Assembly: GCA_947476515.1 (NCBI GenBank)
Contig: CANJQZ010000016.1
Coordinates: 1-16,685, forward strand
Reading direction: 5' to 3'
From: Flavobacteriales bacterium
Lineage (GTDB): Bacteria; Bacteroidota; Bacteroidia; Flavobacteriales_D; Crocinitomicaceae
Length of the DNA stretch: 16,685 nt
The first letter of the stretch is position 1, and each line of letters opens with the position of its first letter. Positions 7,566-16,546 of the stretch are shown here, piece by piece. The position numbers and the translations under genes are program-made. The notes beneath the pieces are model-generated. The model made no database searches and had not been told where the DNA came from. It saw nothing but the letters and a program-made list of their open reading frames with translations.

Positions 7566-8846
7566 TTATAAGGAACTCATTAATTTCTCTAAAGCAATTC
7601 CTCTAGAACCTTTTAGTAAAACCATTTTGTCTTTAATAGGATGATCTTTTAGAAATTCTAATAAGCTTTGGGTGCTTTTCCAGCGATTACCTTGTTCATT
7701 TTCTTCATAAAACAAAGAACCAACCGTATACAGCTGTAAATTCTGCTGCTTACAATAATCAATCACTTTTTGATGTTCTAACTTAGAATCACTTCCCAAT
7801 TCTAACATGTCTCCAAGAATTGCCAACTTTTGTTGATTGTGAATCATGATAAAACTCTCCAAAGCAGAGAGCATACTAGATGGATTCGCATTGTAGCAAT
7901 CAACAATTAGTGTGTTATTGTCAGTTTTTTCTACCTGTGAACGATTGTTTTTAGAAATATAAGAACTGATAGCTTTATTTATATCATCGTAGCTTACATC
8001 AAATATTTTTCCAACACAAATGGCCGAAAGAAAATTATAAAAATTATATTTACCAATAAGTTGGGTCTGAATGGGATCTGAGTTGTAATCAGCCGTTTGA
8101 TATTTTAAGGCAACTTCAGGGTTTACGCTTATTATTTCCCCTTTAATGGTTGGCGTACCATTTGTTCCATAAGTAAATATCTCACAATTTGAAGGTAGAT
8201 TTTGGGTAATGATTTCATCATCGCTGTTGGCAATAATAATACCGGATTTATTTCCTGATATGAAGTTAAACAGTTCTTTTTTGGTCTTTAATACTCCTTC
8301 AAAATTCTTAAAGCCTTCCAAATGCGCTTTTCCAATATTGGTTATTATGCCATGTGTTGGCCTAGCAATTTGACAAAGTTCGGCGATATCACCAAATTTA
8401 TTGGCGCCCATTTCAATGATTGCAATTTCATGCTGCTCATTCATTTGAAGTAGTGTGAGGGGGACGCCAATATGATTGTTGAGATTCCCGGTGGTGCAAA
8501 GCACTTGATATTTTTGCTTCAGTACACAATGAATTAATTCTTTAGTACTGGTTTTTCCGTTACTACCAGTGATCCCGATCACAGGAATATTAAATTGCTG
8601 TCTGTGAAATTGTGCTAATTGTTGAAGAAATTCTATACAATTCCCTACATAGTATATGTTTTTTTCATCGCAGATTTCCTTTCTATCAGAAATACAATAT
8701 TTAGCTCCATCTTCTAATGCCTTATTTACATAATTATTTCCGTCAAAGTTTTGTCCTTTGAGTGCAATAAATAAACTTCCGGGTGCAATAGTTCTTGAGT
8801 CTATTGATATTGAAGTACAGGATTTAAATAAATTATATAGTGTCAT
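7566..8846 (-). CDS. murF: UDP-MurNAc-tripeptide--D-Ala-D-Ala ligase
   Basis: Cytoplasmic ATP-dependent ligase that adds D-Ala-D-Ala to UDP-MurNAc-tripeptide, the last cytoplasmic step in making the pentapeptide precursor of peptidoglycan. The 426 residues show the Mur ligase order. The N-terminal substrate domain has SRTIAPGSLFIALKG. The P-loop is GITGSNGKTS at 91-100 (Lys98), followed by TTGNLNNHIGVP, EMGANKFGDI and NIGKAHLEGF. A Lys cluster at 188-190 is where the carbamylated lysine is expected. The C-terminal domain has DCYNANPSSM from 316, LGDMLELG and KGSRGI at 412-417. The YNANP motif favours MurF over MurC, D or E. It lies downstream of gldJ on the same strand, but a strong terminator ends 5 nt before its ATG. 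Its expression must come from read-through or from a promoter I cannot confirm. Confidence 0.96.
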   Translation of the reverse strand: MTLYNLFKSCTSISIDSRTIAPGSLFIALKGQNFDGNNYVNKALEDGAKYCISDRKEICDEKNIYYVGNCIEFLQQLAQFHRQQFNIPVIGITGSNGKTSTKELIHCVLKQKYQVLCTTGNLNNHIGVPLTLLQMNEQHEIAIIEMGANKFGDIAELCQIARPTHGIITNIGKAHLEGFKNFEGVLKTKKELFNFISGNKSGIIIANSDDEIITQNLPSNCEIFTYGTNGTPTIKGEIISVNPEVALKYQTADYNSDPIQTQLIGKYNFYNFLSAICVGKIFDVSYDDINKAISSYISKNNRSQVEKTDNNTLIVDCYNANPSSMLSALESFIMIHNQQKLAILGDMLELGSDSKLEHQKVIDYCKQQNLQLYTVGSLFYEENEQGNRWKSTQSLLEFLKDHPIKDKMVLLKGSRGIALEKLMSSL

Positions 8847-8851
8847 ACGAT

Positions 8852-8880
8852 AAAAAAAAAGCCCGATGTTATCGGGCTTT
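8852..8880 (-). terminator. Intrinsic terminator of gldJ, abutting the murF start
   Basis: Read on the minus strand: AAA, stem GCCCGAT, loop AAC, stem ATCGGGC, then a long T-run (complement of the nine As at 8852-8860). The 7-bp GC-rich stem lies just after the gldJ stop. Only 5 nt separate the T-run from the murF ATG at 8846. On the plus strand the stem is followed by only three Ts, so it acts mainly on gldJ. Confidence 0.9.
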
Positions 8881-8884
8881 AAAA

Positions 8885-11542
8885 TTAATGTTTTTTTCGA
8901 CTATTGTCTTGCACACTCGAGCGAGAACTTCCAACTCGATCCATGGCACATCTGAAGCCAATCATAGCAGTTGCTTTATCTTCGTCAAGGAATCTTCTGT
9001 TTCCTGCAGATAACCAATAAGCTCTATCTGCCCATGAACCACCTTTATAGACTTTAGATTTATCTGAAATAAGAGTTGTTGGCCATCCACTGATACCATT
9101 GTTCAATAGATTTCCATTTAAATCATAATTCTCATGTTGATTTTGATACATAACTTGTTTAGCATCTCTAGCTCCTGAATTAATATCTCCTTTTCTTTGA
9201 GTATTGTTATAGAATATAGAAGACTCTAAATCGCCATCTAAATAATCAATATAATCATCCTTACGGTAATTTAAACGGCCAATATTTTCTTCCTCAGTTA
9301 CATTTCTCCATCGTTGCTTACCGCGACTTTCAACAGTGAATTCGCTTAATCCATTTCTTAAAGTTAACAACCAAGTAGAAATAGTTGGGTCAGTTTTGTA
9401 ATTCTTGAACCTAAATTCTAAATAATCATCTTTAAAGATATTAAAGGTTGTTGGTTCCGTTTCAACATTACCTTCATCATCTAGTTTAAAATATGTAACA
9501 CCTATACCAGGAGCATCTGTGTCTTCTGGATTATAACCAGCTCTGAAGTCTAACGGTGATACTGACTGTGTTTCATTGCCAAACAAAGCTTTTTCAATGT
9601 AAGCAGATGCTTTAATTGTATTTCCTTTGTTGTATAAGAATATTGCTGTATCTAATAATGCATTAATATCATCAAGTACCGCAAATTGAATACTATCATT
9701 CAAAGTATATCTACTGCTGTTCGATAAGTAAGAATTACTTGGACTGTTAAATTGATATTTACGCTTGTCTTGAACAGAGTTGATTTTTGTTTGACTTGTA
9801 GTTGTATTTACCAAACCAGCTAGTTCTATTTTAGTTTTAACTACCTTAATTTGATTCGCCTTATCTTCTATTAATTTACCATTTGTCAATTTTATTCCAA
9901 AATCACCAATCTGACTATATTTAACTGTAATCATTGAATCGGTTAATTTACCTCTAATCAATACACCTCCTGTTAAAGTCCAATTAATTCCTCCCTTCAA
10001 TTTGTAGAAGTCATTAACATCATATTGTATGGTATCATTTTGAACTATACCTGTTGAACTAGCTGTAAAGTCAATATCTTTTACATTAGAGATTGAATTA
10101 TTTTTTTGTTGTTGAGAATAATTGTTTTGGAATTTTTGATTCAAATCAATTGGATTATTGGTCATCGCTAAATACTTCACACGAGCATATTCGTTTACGA
10201 ATTCCTTCATTCCATATACATCATAAATATTCTCTGTAGCTTTCACTTGTTTGTCATATAATCCATCTGGAACAAGTAGTTTAGTTTGATATACATTCCC
10301 TCTAAAAGGCATGAATTCATCCATTACTTCACTAGAAAGCGGACGGTAAGTATCCATTACCCATTCAGAAACATTTCCAGCCATGTGATATAAACCATAA
10401 TCATTTGGCCAAAAATCATCTACACGAGCGGTAACATCTGCACCATCATTTAATGCACCTGCAACTCCCATTAAATCTCCATGACCTCTTGTAAAGTTCG
10501 CTTGAATAGAACCTTGGAATTGCTCTTCATCATTTCTAACATAATGTCCATCCCATGGGTATATTCTTCTTTCATTTACATTTTCCGAGTTAGGGTCTAA
10601 ATTCCCTAATAAACCTAAAGCTGCAAATTCCCATTCAGCTTCAGTTGGGAGTCTGTACTTAGGCAAAAGAATTCCATCCTCCATTCTAACTTGACGCTTC
10701 CCTCTGTATACACCTGATTTAGGATCAGCTGGATTATCCTTAGCTGCATAAACTGGATCGTAATTGTCTAAAAAATAAGGATCTCTTGGAATATCTTTCT
10801 TTGATTTCTTAGCAAAATCACCACTTTTATCTGTTGCTAAGGTATAACCATCTTTAGAATTTTTGTTGTATTGCCCTGCTAAATAAGAATCTGTACTAAA
10901 CATATTCTCAGGTACTGAGCGATATTTAGCACTATATTTTGGGTCACTTGCAGCTGCAACATCTGCTCCATCTGCAAAATGCCAATCAAGAATCCCTTCT
11001 CTTACCAAAATAAACTCATTTACACGATCAGTTCGCCACTTACAAAAATCATTCGCTTGTAACCACGATACGCCAACTACAGGATAATCTCTGTAGGCAG
11101 GATGACGGAAATAATAATCAACATATTTCTCTTTGTAAGATAGTGGAGATCTCCAAACTAATGTATCGGGTAAAGATTTTTTGAAAATATGAGGATAAGA
11201 TTTGTAATAAACACGCTTCATCCAATAAACATATTCCAACCAATGGAAATTTGTTACTTCTGTTCTGTCCATGTAAAATGAAGAAACTGTAACTTTTGCA
11301 GCTTTTGCATTCCAATCAAACATCACATCTTGTTCTGTACGCCCCATGGTAAAGGCGCCGCCTTCAATCATTACTAATCCAGGACCTGTTTCTTGTTCTG
11401 AAAAGTCGAACTTTTCAAATCCTCCATTGTCAGGATTGTTATATTCCCAACCAGTTGAAGTAGAAGTGTCTTTAGCACAACTCCCTAGGATTGCCATTGA
11501 AAAGGCAAGCATTCCGATTTTAGTTATTTGAGATAGTTTCAT
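8885..11542 (-). CDS. gldJ: Gliding motility/T9SS lipoprotein GldJ with a large insertion
   Basis: Lipoprotein required in Flavobacterium for gliding and for type IX secretion. The start is taken at the ATG (11542), not the TTG two codons upstream. It gives 885 residues with a lipoprotein signal, LGSC with Cys22. The protein belongs to the formylglycine-generating enzyme (FGE)/sulfatase-modifying-factor fold: LVMIEGGAFTMG at 56-67, VVGVSWLQANDFCKW, RLPTEAEWEFAA at 297-308, GLYHMAGNVSEW at 383-394, YKGGSW ending at W837 and IGFRCAMDRVG near the end. The two catalytic cysteines of true FGE, expected just after GGS, are replaced (GGSWADRAYWLSAG), so it is structural, not an enzyme. F. johnsoniae GldJ is, from memory, about 560 residues. 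The excess is a block at ~461-760 between two conserved GldJ segments. A terminator follows; a PorP-like gene lies 54 bp upstream. Confidence 0.93.
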   Translation of the reverse strand: MKLSQITKIGMLAFSMAILGSCAKDTSTSTGWEYNNPDNGGFEKFDFSEQETGPGLVMIEGGAFTMGRTEQDVMFDWNAKAAKVTVSSFYMDRTEVTNFHWLEYVYWMKRVYYKSYPHIFKKSLPDTLVWRSPLSYKEKYVDYYFRHPAYRDYPVVGVSWLQANDFCKWRTDRVNEFILVREGILDWHFADGADVAAASDPKYSAKYRSVPENMFSTDSYLAGQYNKNSKDGYTLATDKSGDFAKKSKKDIPRDPYFLDNYDPVYAAKDNPADPKSGVYRGKRQVRMEDGILLPKYRLPTEAEWEFAALGLLGNLDPNSENVNERRIYPWDGHYVRNDEEQFQGSIQANFTRGHGDLMGVAGALNDGADVTARVDDFWPNDYGLYHMAGNVSEWVMDTYRPLSSEVMDEFMPFRGNVYQTKLLVPDGLYDKQVKATENIYDVYGMKEFVNEYARVKYLAMTNNPIDLNQKFQNNYSQQQKNNSISNVKDIDFTASSTGIVQNDTIQYDVNDFYKLKGGINWTLTGGVLIRGKLTDSMITVKYSQIGDFGIKLTNGKLIEDKANQIKVVKTKIELAGLVNTTTSQTKINSVQDKRKYQFNSPSNSYLSNSSRYTLNDSIQFAVLDDINALLDTAIFLYNKGNTIKASAYIEKALFGNETQSVSPLDFRAGYNPEDTDAPGIGVTYFKLDDEGNVETEPTTFNIFKDDYLEFRFKNYKTDPTISTWLLTLRNGLSEFTVESRGKQRWRNVTEEENIGRLNYRKDDYIDYLDGDLESSIFYNNTQRKGDINSGARDAKQVMYQNQHENYDLNGNLLNNGISGWPTTLISDKSKVYKGGSWADRAYWLSAGNRRFLDEDKATAMIGFRCAMDRVGSSRSSVQDNSRKKH

Positions 11543-11559
11543 ATTCAATCTATATTAAA

Positions 11560-11567
11560 CAAAAATA
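11560..11567 (-). promoter_or_regulatory. Candidate -7 box of gldJ
   Basis: The minus strand reads TATTTTTG, an exact TAnnTTTG match, ending 17 nt before the gldJ ATG at 11542. No TTG is found 17-23 nt upstream of it. It would let gldJ be transcribed on its own as well as with the PorP-like gene. Confidence 0.4.
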
Positions 11568-11596
11568 AAATTCAATTTTCTGTATTCGTTACACTA

Positions 11597-12571
11597 TTAA
11601 AATGAAGGACAAGAGATCTTTCTGAAATCTCTGGGCTTTCTTTTACATTTAATTCCAATTTGCATGGAGACCTCATGTGATCCTCCCGACAAACCATTAC
11701 CCAATTTAGAAACAGTTAAATCATAACTATATCCAAAACTAAACTTTTCTGTCTTAACCCCAACTATAAAGACGAAGGCATCCTTATTTCTATACCAAAC
11801 CCCCATATTTAAACTGTTAAAATTGACAAAGGCTCCCAAATTTAATTCTTGGAAACCATTTTGATATTGATAAATTATAGCAGGTTTTAAAGTAGTACCA
11901 TCTGAATAACGACCTCTTCTACCGATTGGTATAGTTGCCCCTGCATGAGCGGTTAATCTTATGGGTAAATTTGATTTTCCTAGAATCATAGATTCATCTG
12001 GCCTATTTAAATGATTTAAAGCCGCACCAGCATAAAATCGCTTCGTAAAAATAACTGCACCTGCCGAAGCATCGAAAAAACCTCTTCTTCCCCCTCTTGG
12101 AACATCACCTGTTTGATAAATAAATCCTCTTCTTGGATCAATCATATCTCCAAATGTAAGTTTATTCCAATCTAAAAATTTCTGATAATAAGCAGCTCTA
12201 GCACCAAACATTAATGCAGTTTTTCTGTTTAGTTTCACATGATAAGAATAAATACCGCCAACCATTGTTGTTGAAATTGTACCCTCAGCTTGTTGATCGT
12301 AAGAAGCAATAATACCCAAACCACCATTAATATCTTTCACATAATTATCATAAGATGCCGAGTAAGTAACATAATTTCCTGTCAATTGAGGCCATTCATT
12401 GCGGTAATTCATATTGACTCTACCGCATCCTGTTGAACCAGCTAAGGCGGGGTTTAGGTAAACTGGATTGGCATAAAATTGTGTAAAAGTAGGATCTTGA
12501 CCATAAGCATAACCCAATGATAACCAAAGCATTGCACTGAAAACAAGGTGTTTTCTAGTAAGATATCGCAT
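11597..12571 (-). CDS. PorP/SprF-family type IX secretion outer-membrane protein
   Basis: Member of the PorP/SprF family, Bacteroidota outer-membrane beta-barrel proteins linked to type IX secretion. Some members work with particular cargo, as SprF does for the adhesin SprB. From the ATG at 12571 it has 324 residues. A signal peptide ends YAYGQ, then comes the family hallmark DPTFTQFYANPVYLNPALAGS (split here between FTQFY and NPALAG). Later elements are NYRNEWP, a run of alternating hydrophobic/polar barrel strands, a glycine/arginine-rich turn (PRGGRRGFFD) and FSFGYSYDLTVSKLG near the C-terminus. The frame is open to a GTG at 12595, adding eight residues; the ATG gives a cleaner signal peptide. 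It sits between gldJ (54 bp downstream, same strand) and divergent porU. The family is sure; which paralogue it is, core PorP or a cargo-specific one, is not. Confidence 0.87.
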   Translation of the reverse strand: MRYLTRKHLVFSAMLWLSLGYAYGQDPTFTQFYANPVYLNPALAGSTGCGRVNMNYRNEWPQLTGNYVTYSASYDNYVKDINGGLGIIASYDQQAEGTISTTMVGGIYSYHVKLNRKTALMFGARAAYYQKFLDWNKLTFGDMIDPRRGFIYQTGDVPRGGRRGFFDASAGAVIFTKRFYAGAALNHLNRPDESMILGKSNLPIRLTAHAGATIPIGRRGRYSDGTTLKPAIIYQYQNGFQELNLGAFVNFNSLNMGVWYRNKDAFVFIVGVKTEKFSFGYSYDLTVSKLGNGLSGGSHEVSMQIGIKCKRKPRDFRKISCPSF

Positions 12572-12692
12572 TACGATGTTTATATTTTTTAGCACGGTAC
12601 TCAGTACGAGGTTAATTAGTGTTGGTTACAAATATCGTAAAATAATTCAAATAAATAAAATTGATTGTCGTTTTTTGAACGGCTTTACTTCT

Positions 12693-12700
12693 TAATTTTG
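12693..12700 (+). promoter_or_regulatory. Candidate -7 box of porU
   Basis: TAATTTTG matches TAnnTTTG exactly and ends 8 nt before the porU ATG, so the leader would be very short or absent. TTG triplets lie 15 nt (12675-12677) and 25 nt (12665-12667) upstream, just outside the usual 17-23 spacing. Confidence 0.45.
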
Positions 12701-12708
12701 CAATCGTT

Positions 12709-15700
12709 ATGATATTTAAGTTACTTTTTTCTTTTAGTGTTTTTCTTTTTCCATTGATTTCACTCTCTCAATCTTCAGTTTTCAAGATCGAGTGGACTAA
12801 TTTACATGAAGGATCTTGGAATAATCAAACCTATAAGGCACCAACCATTAATGGTATCCCATTAGATATTACAGCTCCAAATTATTATTTTTCTCAAAAG
12901 ATTAAATCAGCAGGTTCTGTAACTTTAGAAAATGTCGCGTATATTCAAGCAACAATTGATGAAATTAATTTTCTTGCTCAATTTGACATTAATATTCCGA
13001 CAAGCTTAAAATATGATTTGAAGATTGCCCAAGCGGCTCAAGAAAATTTCATCAGTTTCTCCTGTTTTCCATTTATGAACCAAGATGGTGTAATTCAAAA
13101 ATTAGTTTCCTTTTCTTTTAAGTATGCTCCGCAAAATCAGCAGCTTGCTTATGAAAAAGATTTTGTAAGTAATTCAGTTTTAAAAGAAGGATCGGGCTTT
13201 TGGTATAAAATTGCTGTTCCTAAAGATGGGGTATACAAAATTGATAAAGCCTTTTTGACTTCCATAGGCATCGAAGTCAGTACATTAAATCCTAATCATT
13301 TGCATATTTTTGGTAATGGTGAAGGCATGTTACCTGAAGAAAATTGGATCAATAGAACAGATGATTTAGCACAAAATGCCATTACAATCGTAGGCGGTGC
13401 AGATGGCGTCTTTAATGATCAAGATTATGTTTTGTTTTATGGATCAGGTCCTCATAGATGGTATGCAAATGGCACGGTTGAGTTTGACCAGAAACGAAAT
13501 ACTTACAGCGATAAATCCTATTATTTTATTAATGTAAATCCCAATACGCTTCCTTTATATATTCAAAATTCTGTTGATGATGGCCTCCCTGCATCAACCG
13601 TGATTTCAGAATATAATTATCGGGATGTATATGAAGTAGACACCAAATCATTAGTAGGTGGTGGCCAAAGATGGTATGGTGATTTATTTGATGTGGAATT
13701 GGAGAAATCTTTTTCATTTTACATTCCAAATTTAATTCCAAACCAAGCGATTGTTTTTAAAACAGCGATTGCAACCAGCGCCAGAAGTTCTGCAGGGACA
13801 TCTCAAAAATATTACTGCAACGGCACACTCCTTACTAATGCGGCACTTCCTTCTATCTTAAACGATTATGTGCGTTCTACCAAAACTCATATTTATTCAA
13901 ATCCCAGCTCGTCTTCGCTTGATTTTAAAATTAGTATTACAAGGGACAGTCCAACTACGCTGACTTACTTAGATCGAATTTTAGTAAATACAAAAAGAAG
14001 TTTAACTTTTTTAGGAACTCAATTTGGCTTTAGAAATATTTCCACCATTGATTCCACCATTAAAGCTGAATATCAGATTAGCGCCTTTCCATCAGCTGGT
14101 TTTGTATGGGATGTTACCAATAATAAAGTTCCTGTCAAGCTTACAGGAAGTACTGTTTCAGGGGTGTTTAGTTTTACAAAAAATTTATTTCTTTCTGAAT
14201 TCATCGCCTCAAATGGTTATATATTTTATACGCCAGAAAAAATCGCGCCTGTTGCTTATCAAAATTTGCACAGTCTTCCACAAGCAGATTATTTGATTGT
14301 CTCTCATCCTAATTTTATACAACAAGCAGAAAGATTGGCAAATTTACACCGTGATGAAGGATTGACAGTTCATGTAGTAACTCCTGAGCAAATTTATAAT
14401 GAGTTTAGTAGCGGTTCACCAGATGCCGTGGGTATTAGGATGTTTATGAAAATGTTCTATGATAGGGCGGTTTTAGCATCTGATCCTTTATTGTTCCCTA
14501 AATATCTTTTATTGTTTGGCGATGGTACTTATGATCCAAAAGATAGAATTGAAGGTAATAACAATTTTATTCTTACCTATCAAGTGGTGAGTAGTGAATA
14601 TCATATCGATGCATTGGTCACCGATGATTTCTTTGGAATGTTGAATGATAATGAGGCGATTAATCCAACCGATATGCTAGACATTGGAATTGGACGCTTG
14701 GTGGTGAGTGATAATACACAAGCAAAGCAACAAGTAGATAAAATTGAACATTATCTTAAAAATGGTTCCAATTTGTTTGCATCAAACACCTCTAATTGTT
14801 GTTTGGACTCTACAACTAATGGTACTTTTGGTGATTGGCGTTTAAAAATGATTCAAATCGCTGACGATGAAGAGGGTGGCTATTTTATTAATTCGGACAC
14901 AGAACCACAATATGATTTGGTGAAATTAAACCATCGCGAGATAAATTGTGATAAGCTTTATTTGGATGCCTACCCTCAACAAACTTCTGCAGGTGGACAG
15001 CGTTACCCTGAAGTTTATAATGCCATTACAGATCGGGTAGAAAGAGGTGCTTTGATTGTTAATTATGTGGGTCATGGTGGAGAGGTCGGATTGGCAGAAG
15101 AACGTGTAGTGACGATTCCTCAAATTCAGTCATGGGGAAATATAAATGCTTTACATTTATTCGTGTCTGCCACTTGTGAATTCACTAAATATGATGATCC
15201 TAAAAGAGTTTCAGCAGGCGAATGGTTATCATTGAATCCACTAGGTGGCGCAATCGCTTTAATGACCACCACGCGTTCGGTCTTCTTTGGAGTTAATTCT
15301 GCCACAGGTTTAGCTTTCTATAATAATGTTTTTGAAAGAGATGCGAACCAGCTCCCTCGTACCTTTGGAACGATTATGATGTTAACCAAAAATCAATCTG
15401 GATCGAGTGATAATAAAAGGAGTTTCACCCTCATCGGTGACCCAGCGCTTCGTATTGCATTACCTAGACTTGAAATTGTAACAGACAGTATCAATGGTCA
15501 ATATCTAACTGTAATTGATACCCTAAATGCTTTGAGTAAAGTTACTGTCAAAGGTCATGTTAAGGATAATAATGGAACACTTCAATCTAACTATAACGGT
15601 TATCTTTTACCAACAGTTTTTGATAAGGTAAAAAACTATATTACTCTTGGTCAAGATGATACCTCTCCGAACATCAATTATGAATTGCAACGAAACATAG

Positions 15701-16545
15701 TTTATAAAGGAAAATCAAGCATACAAAATGGTCGTTTTGAATTTTCATTTATTGTTCCGAAAGATATTGCTTTAAATCTGGGAACTGGAAAAATAAGTTA
15801 CTATGCTTTTAATGGTCAAGTTGATGCTGCAGGTATAGATACCACTTTTATTATTGGAGGAATTGATCCTAACGGAATTGTAGATAATCTCGGTCCAACA
15901 ATAGATTTACTGTTGAATGATGATAGATTTATTGATGGTGGCATAACAGATGCTACTCCAGTATTATTTGCTAAATTATTTGATGAGAATGGAATTAATA
16001 CAGTAGGTACAGGCATTGGTCATGATTTAATTGCCGTGGTGGACGAAAATTCGGCTGCGCCAATTATTTTGAATGATTATTATTCAGCAGATTTGAATAC
16101 TTATCAGTCGGGTTCCATTAGATATGAACTTCCTGCTTTGGCAGACGGGCCCCATACTTTATCATTGAAAGCATGGGATGTTAATAATAATTCCTCCTTA
16201 GCGAAAACTAATTTTGTAGTAAAACCTAATGAAAAAGGAGCTATTGATCGCTTGTATAATTACCCTAATCCATTTACTACCAGTACTAAGTTCATGTTCG
16301 AACACAATCAATCTTGCGATCAATTGGAGGTGCAAATTCAAATATATTCTGTAAGTGGACGCTTGGTAAAAACAATTCAAGAAAAAGTTGCTACCAAAGG
16401 ATTTAGAACGGAAGGTATCTCATGGGATGGAAGAGATGATTATGGTGATCAATTGGCCAGAGGCGTATATGTTTACAGGTTAAAATTACTAACATCTGAA
16501 GGTGTTGCAGCTGAAAAAACAGAAAAATTAGTAATCTTAAAATAA
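12709..16545 (+). CDS. porU: Type IX secretion system sortase/signal peptidase PorU (C25 family)
   Basis: Cell-surface cysteine peptidase of the gingipain family (C25). It removes the C-terminal sorting domain from T9SS cargo and, in Porphyromonas, links cargo to A-LPS. The 1278 residues run in this order. A signal peptide covers 1-20 (hydrophobic, ending SLSQ). A long beta-rich N-terminal region runs to ~520. The peptidase C25 domain is ~525-918, with catalytic His789 in NYVGHGGEVG and Cys823 in FVSATCEFTKYDDP, ending at LIGDPALR. Ig-like beta repeats follow, then a C-terminal sorting-type domain from Tyr1185 (YPNPF, GRLVKTI, WDGRDDYGDQLARGVYVYRL). Both catalytic residues are present, so it should be active. 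It is divergent from the PorP-like gene and 60 bp upstream of a probable porV, its known partner. The length and the His-Cys pair with a C-terminal domain distinguish it from secreted gingipain-like proteases. Confidence 0.95.
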   Translation: MIFKLLFSFSVFLFPLISLSQSSVFKIEWTNLHEGSWNNQTYKAPTINGIPLDITAPNYYFSQKIKSAGSVTLENVAYIQATIDEINFLAQFDINIPTSLKYDLKIAQAAQENFISFSCFPFMNQDGVIQKLVSFSFKYAPQNQQLAYEKDFVSNSVLKEGSGFWYKIAVPKDGVYKIDKAFLTSIGIEVSTLNPNHLHIFGNGEGMLPEENWINRTDDLAQNAITIVGGADGVFNDQDYVLFYGSGPHRWYANGTVEFDQKRNTYSDKSYYFINVNPNTLPLYIQNSVDDGLPASTVISEYNYRDVYEVDTKSLVGGGQRWYGDLFDVELEKSFSFYIPNLIPNQAIVFKTAIATSARSSAGTSQKYYCNGTLLTNAALPSILNDYVRSTKTHIYSNPSSSSLDFKISITRDSPTTLTYLDRILVNTKRSLTFLGTQFGFRNISTIDSTIKAEYQISAFPSAGFVWDVTNNKVPVKLTGSTVSGVFSFTKNLFLSEFIASNGYIFYTPEKIAPVAYQNLHSLPQADYLIVSHPNFIQQAERLANLHRDEGLTVHVVTPEQIYNEFSSGSPDAVGIRMFMKMFYDRAVLASDPLLFPKYLLLFGDGTYDPKDRIEGNNNFILTYQVVSSEYHIDALVTDDFFGMLNDNEAINPTDMLDIGIGRLVVSDNTQAKQQVDKIEHYLKNGSNLFASNTSNCCLDSTTNGTFGDWRLKMIQIADDEEGGYFINSDTEPQYDLVKLNHREINCDKLYLDAYPQQTSAGGQRYPEVYNAITDRVERGALIVNYVGHGGEVGLAEERVVTIPQIQSWGNINALHLFVSATCEFTKYDDPKRVSAGEWLSLNPLGGAIALMTTTRSVFFGVNSATGLAFYNNVFERDANQLPRTFGTIMMLTKNQSGSSDNKRSFTLIGDPALRIALPRLEIVTDSINGQYLTVIDTLNALSKVTVKGHVKDNNGTLQSNYNGYLLPTVFDKVKNYITLGQDDTSPNINYELQRNIVYKGKSSIQNGRFEFSFIVPKDIALNLGTGKISYYAFNGQVDAAGIDTTFIIGGIDPNGIVDNLGPTIDLLLNDDRFIDGGITDATPVLFAKLFDENGINTVGTGIGHDLIAVVDENSAAPIILNDYYSADLNTYQSGSIRYELPALADGPHTLSLKAWDVNNNSSLAKTNFVVKPNEKGAIDRLYNYPNPFTTSTKFMFEHNQSCDQLEVQIQIYSVSGRLVKTIQEKVATKGFRTEGISWDGRDDYGDQLARGVYVYRLKLLTSEGVAAEKTEKLVILK

Positions 16546-16546
16546 T

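Noticed and set aside
8885..11542. GldJ as an active formylglycine-generating enzyme
   Set aside because: The catalytic cysteine pair expected after the GGS motif is absent, and the lipoprotein signal and neighbours fit GldJ.
11543..11548. TTG start of gldJ two codons upstream
   Set aside because: The ATG at 11542 gives a normal lipoprotein signal peptide; the extra two residues add nothing.
12572..12595. GTG start of the PorP/SprF-like gene
   Set aside because: Possible, but the ATG at 12571 gives a compact signal peptide with a basic n-region; GTG is rarer.
12597..12607. Small inverted repeat GTACT-C-AGTAC upstream of the PorP-like gene
   Set aside because: Only 5-nt arms, easily due to chance; it does not extend outward.
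12629..12636. GATATTTG on the minus strand as a promoter box for the PorP-like gene
   Set aside because: It has a mismatch at the first base of TAnnTTTG and no TTG at the right spacing; too weak to list as a feature.
14024..14296. 90-residue open frame within porU
   Set aside because: It is a +1-type shadow of the porU frame, with no domain features.
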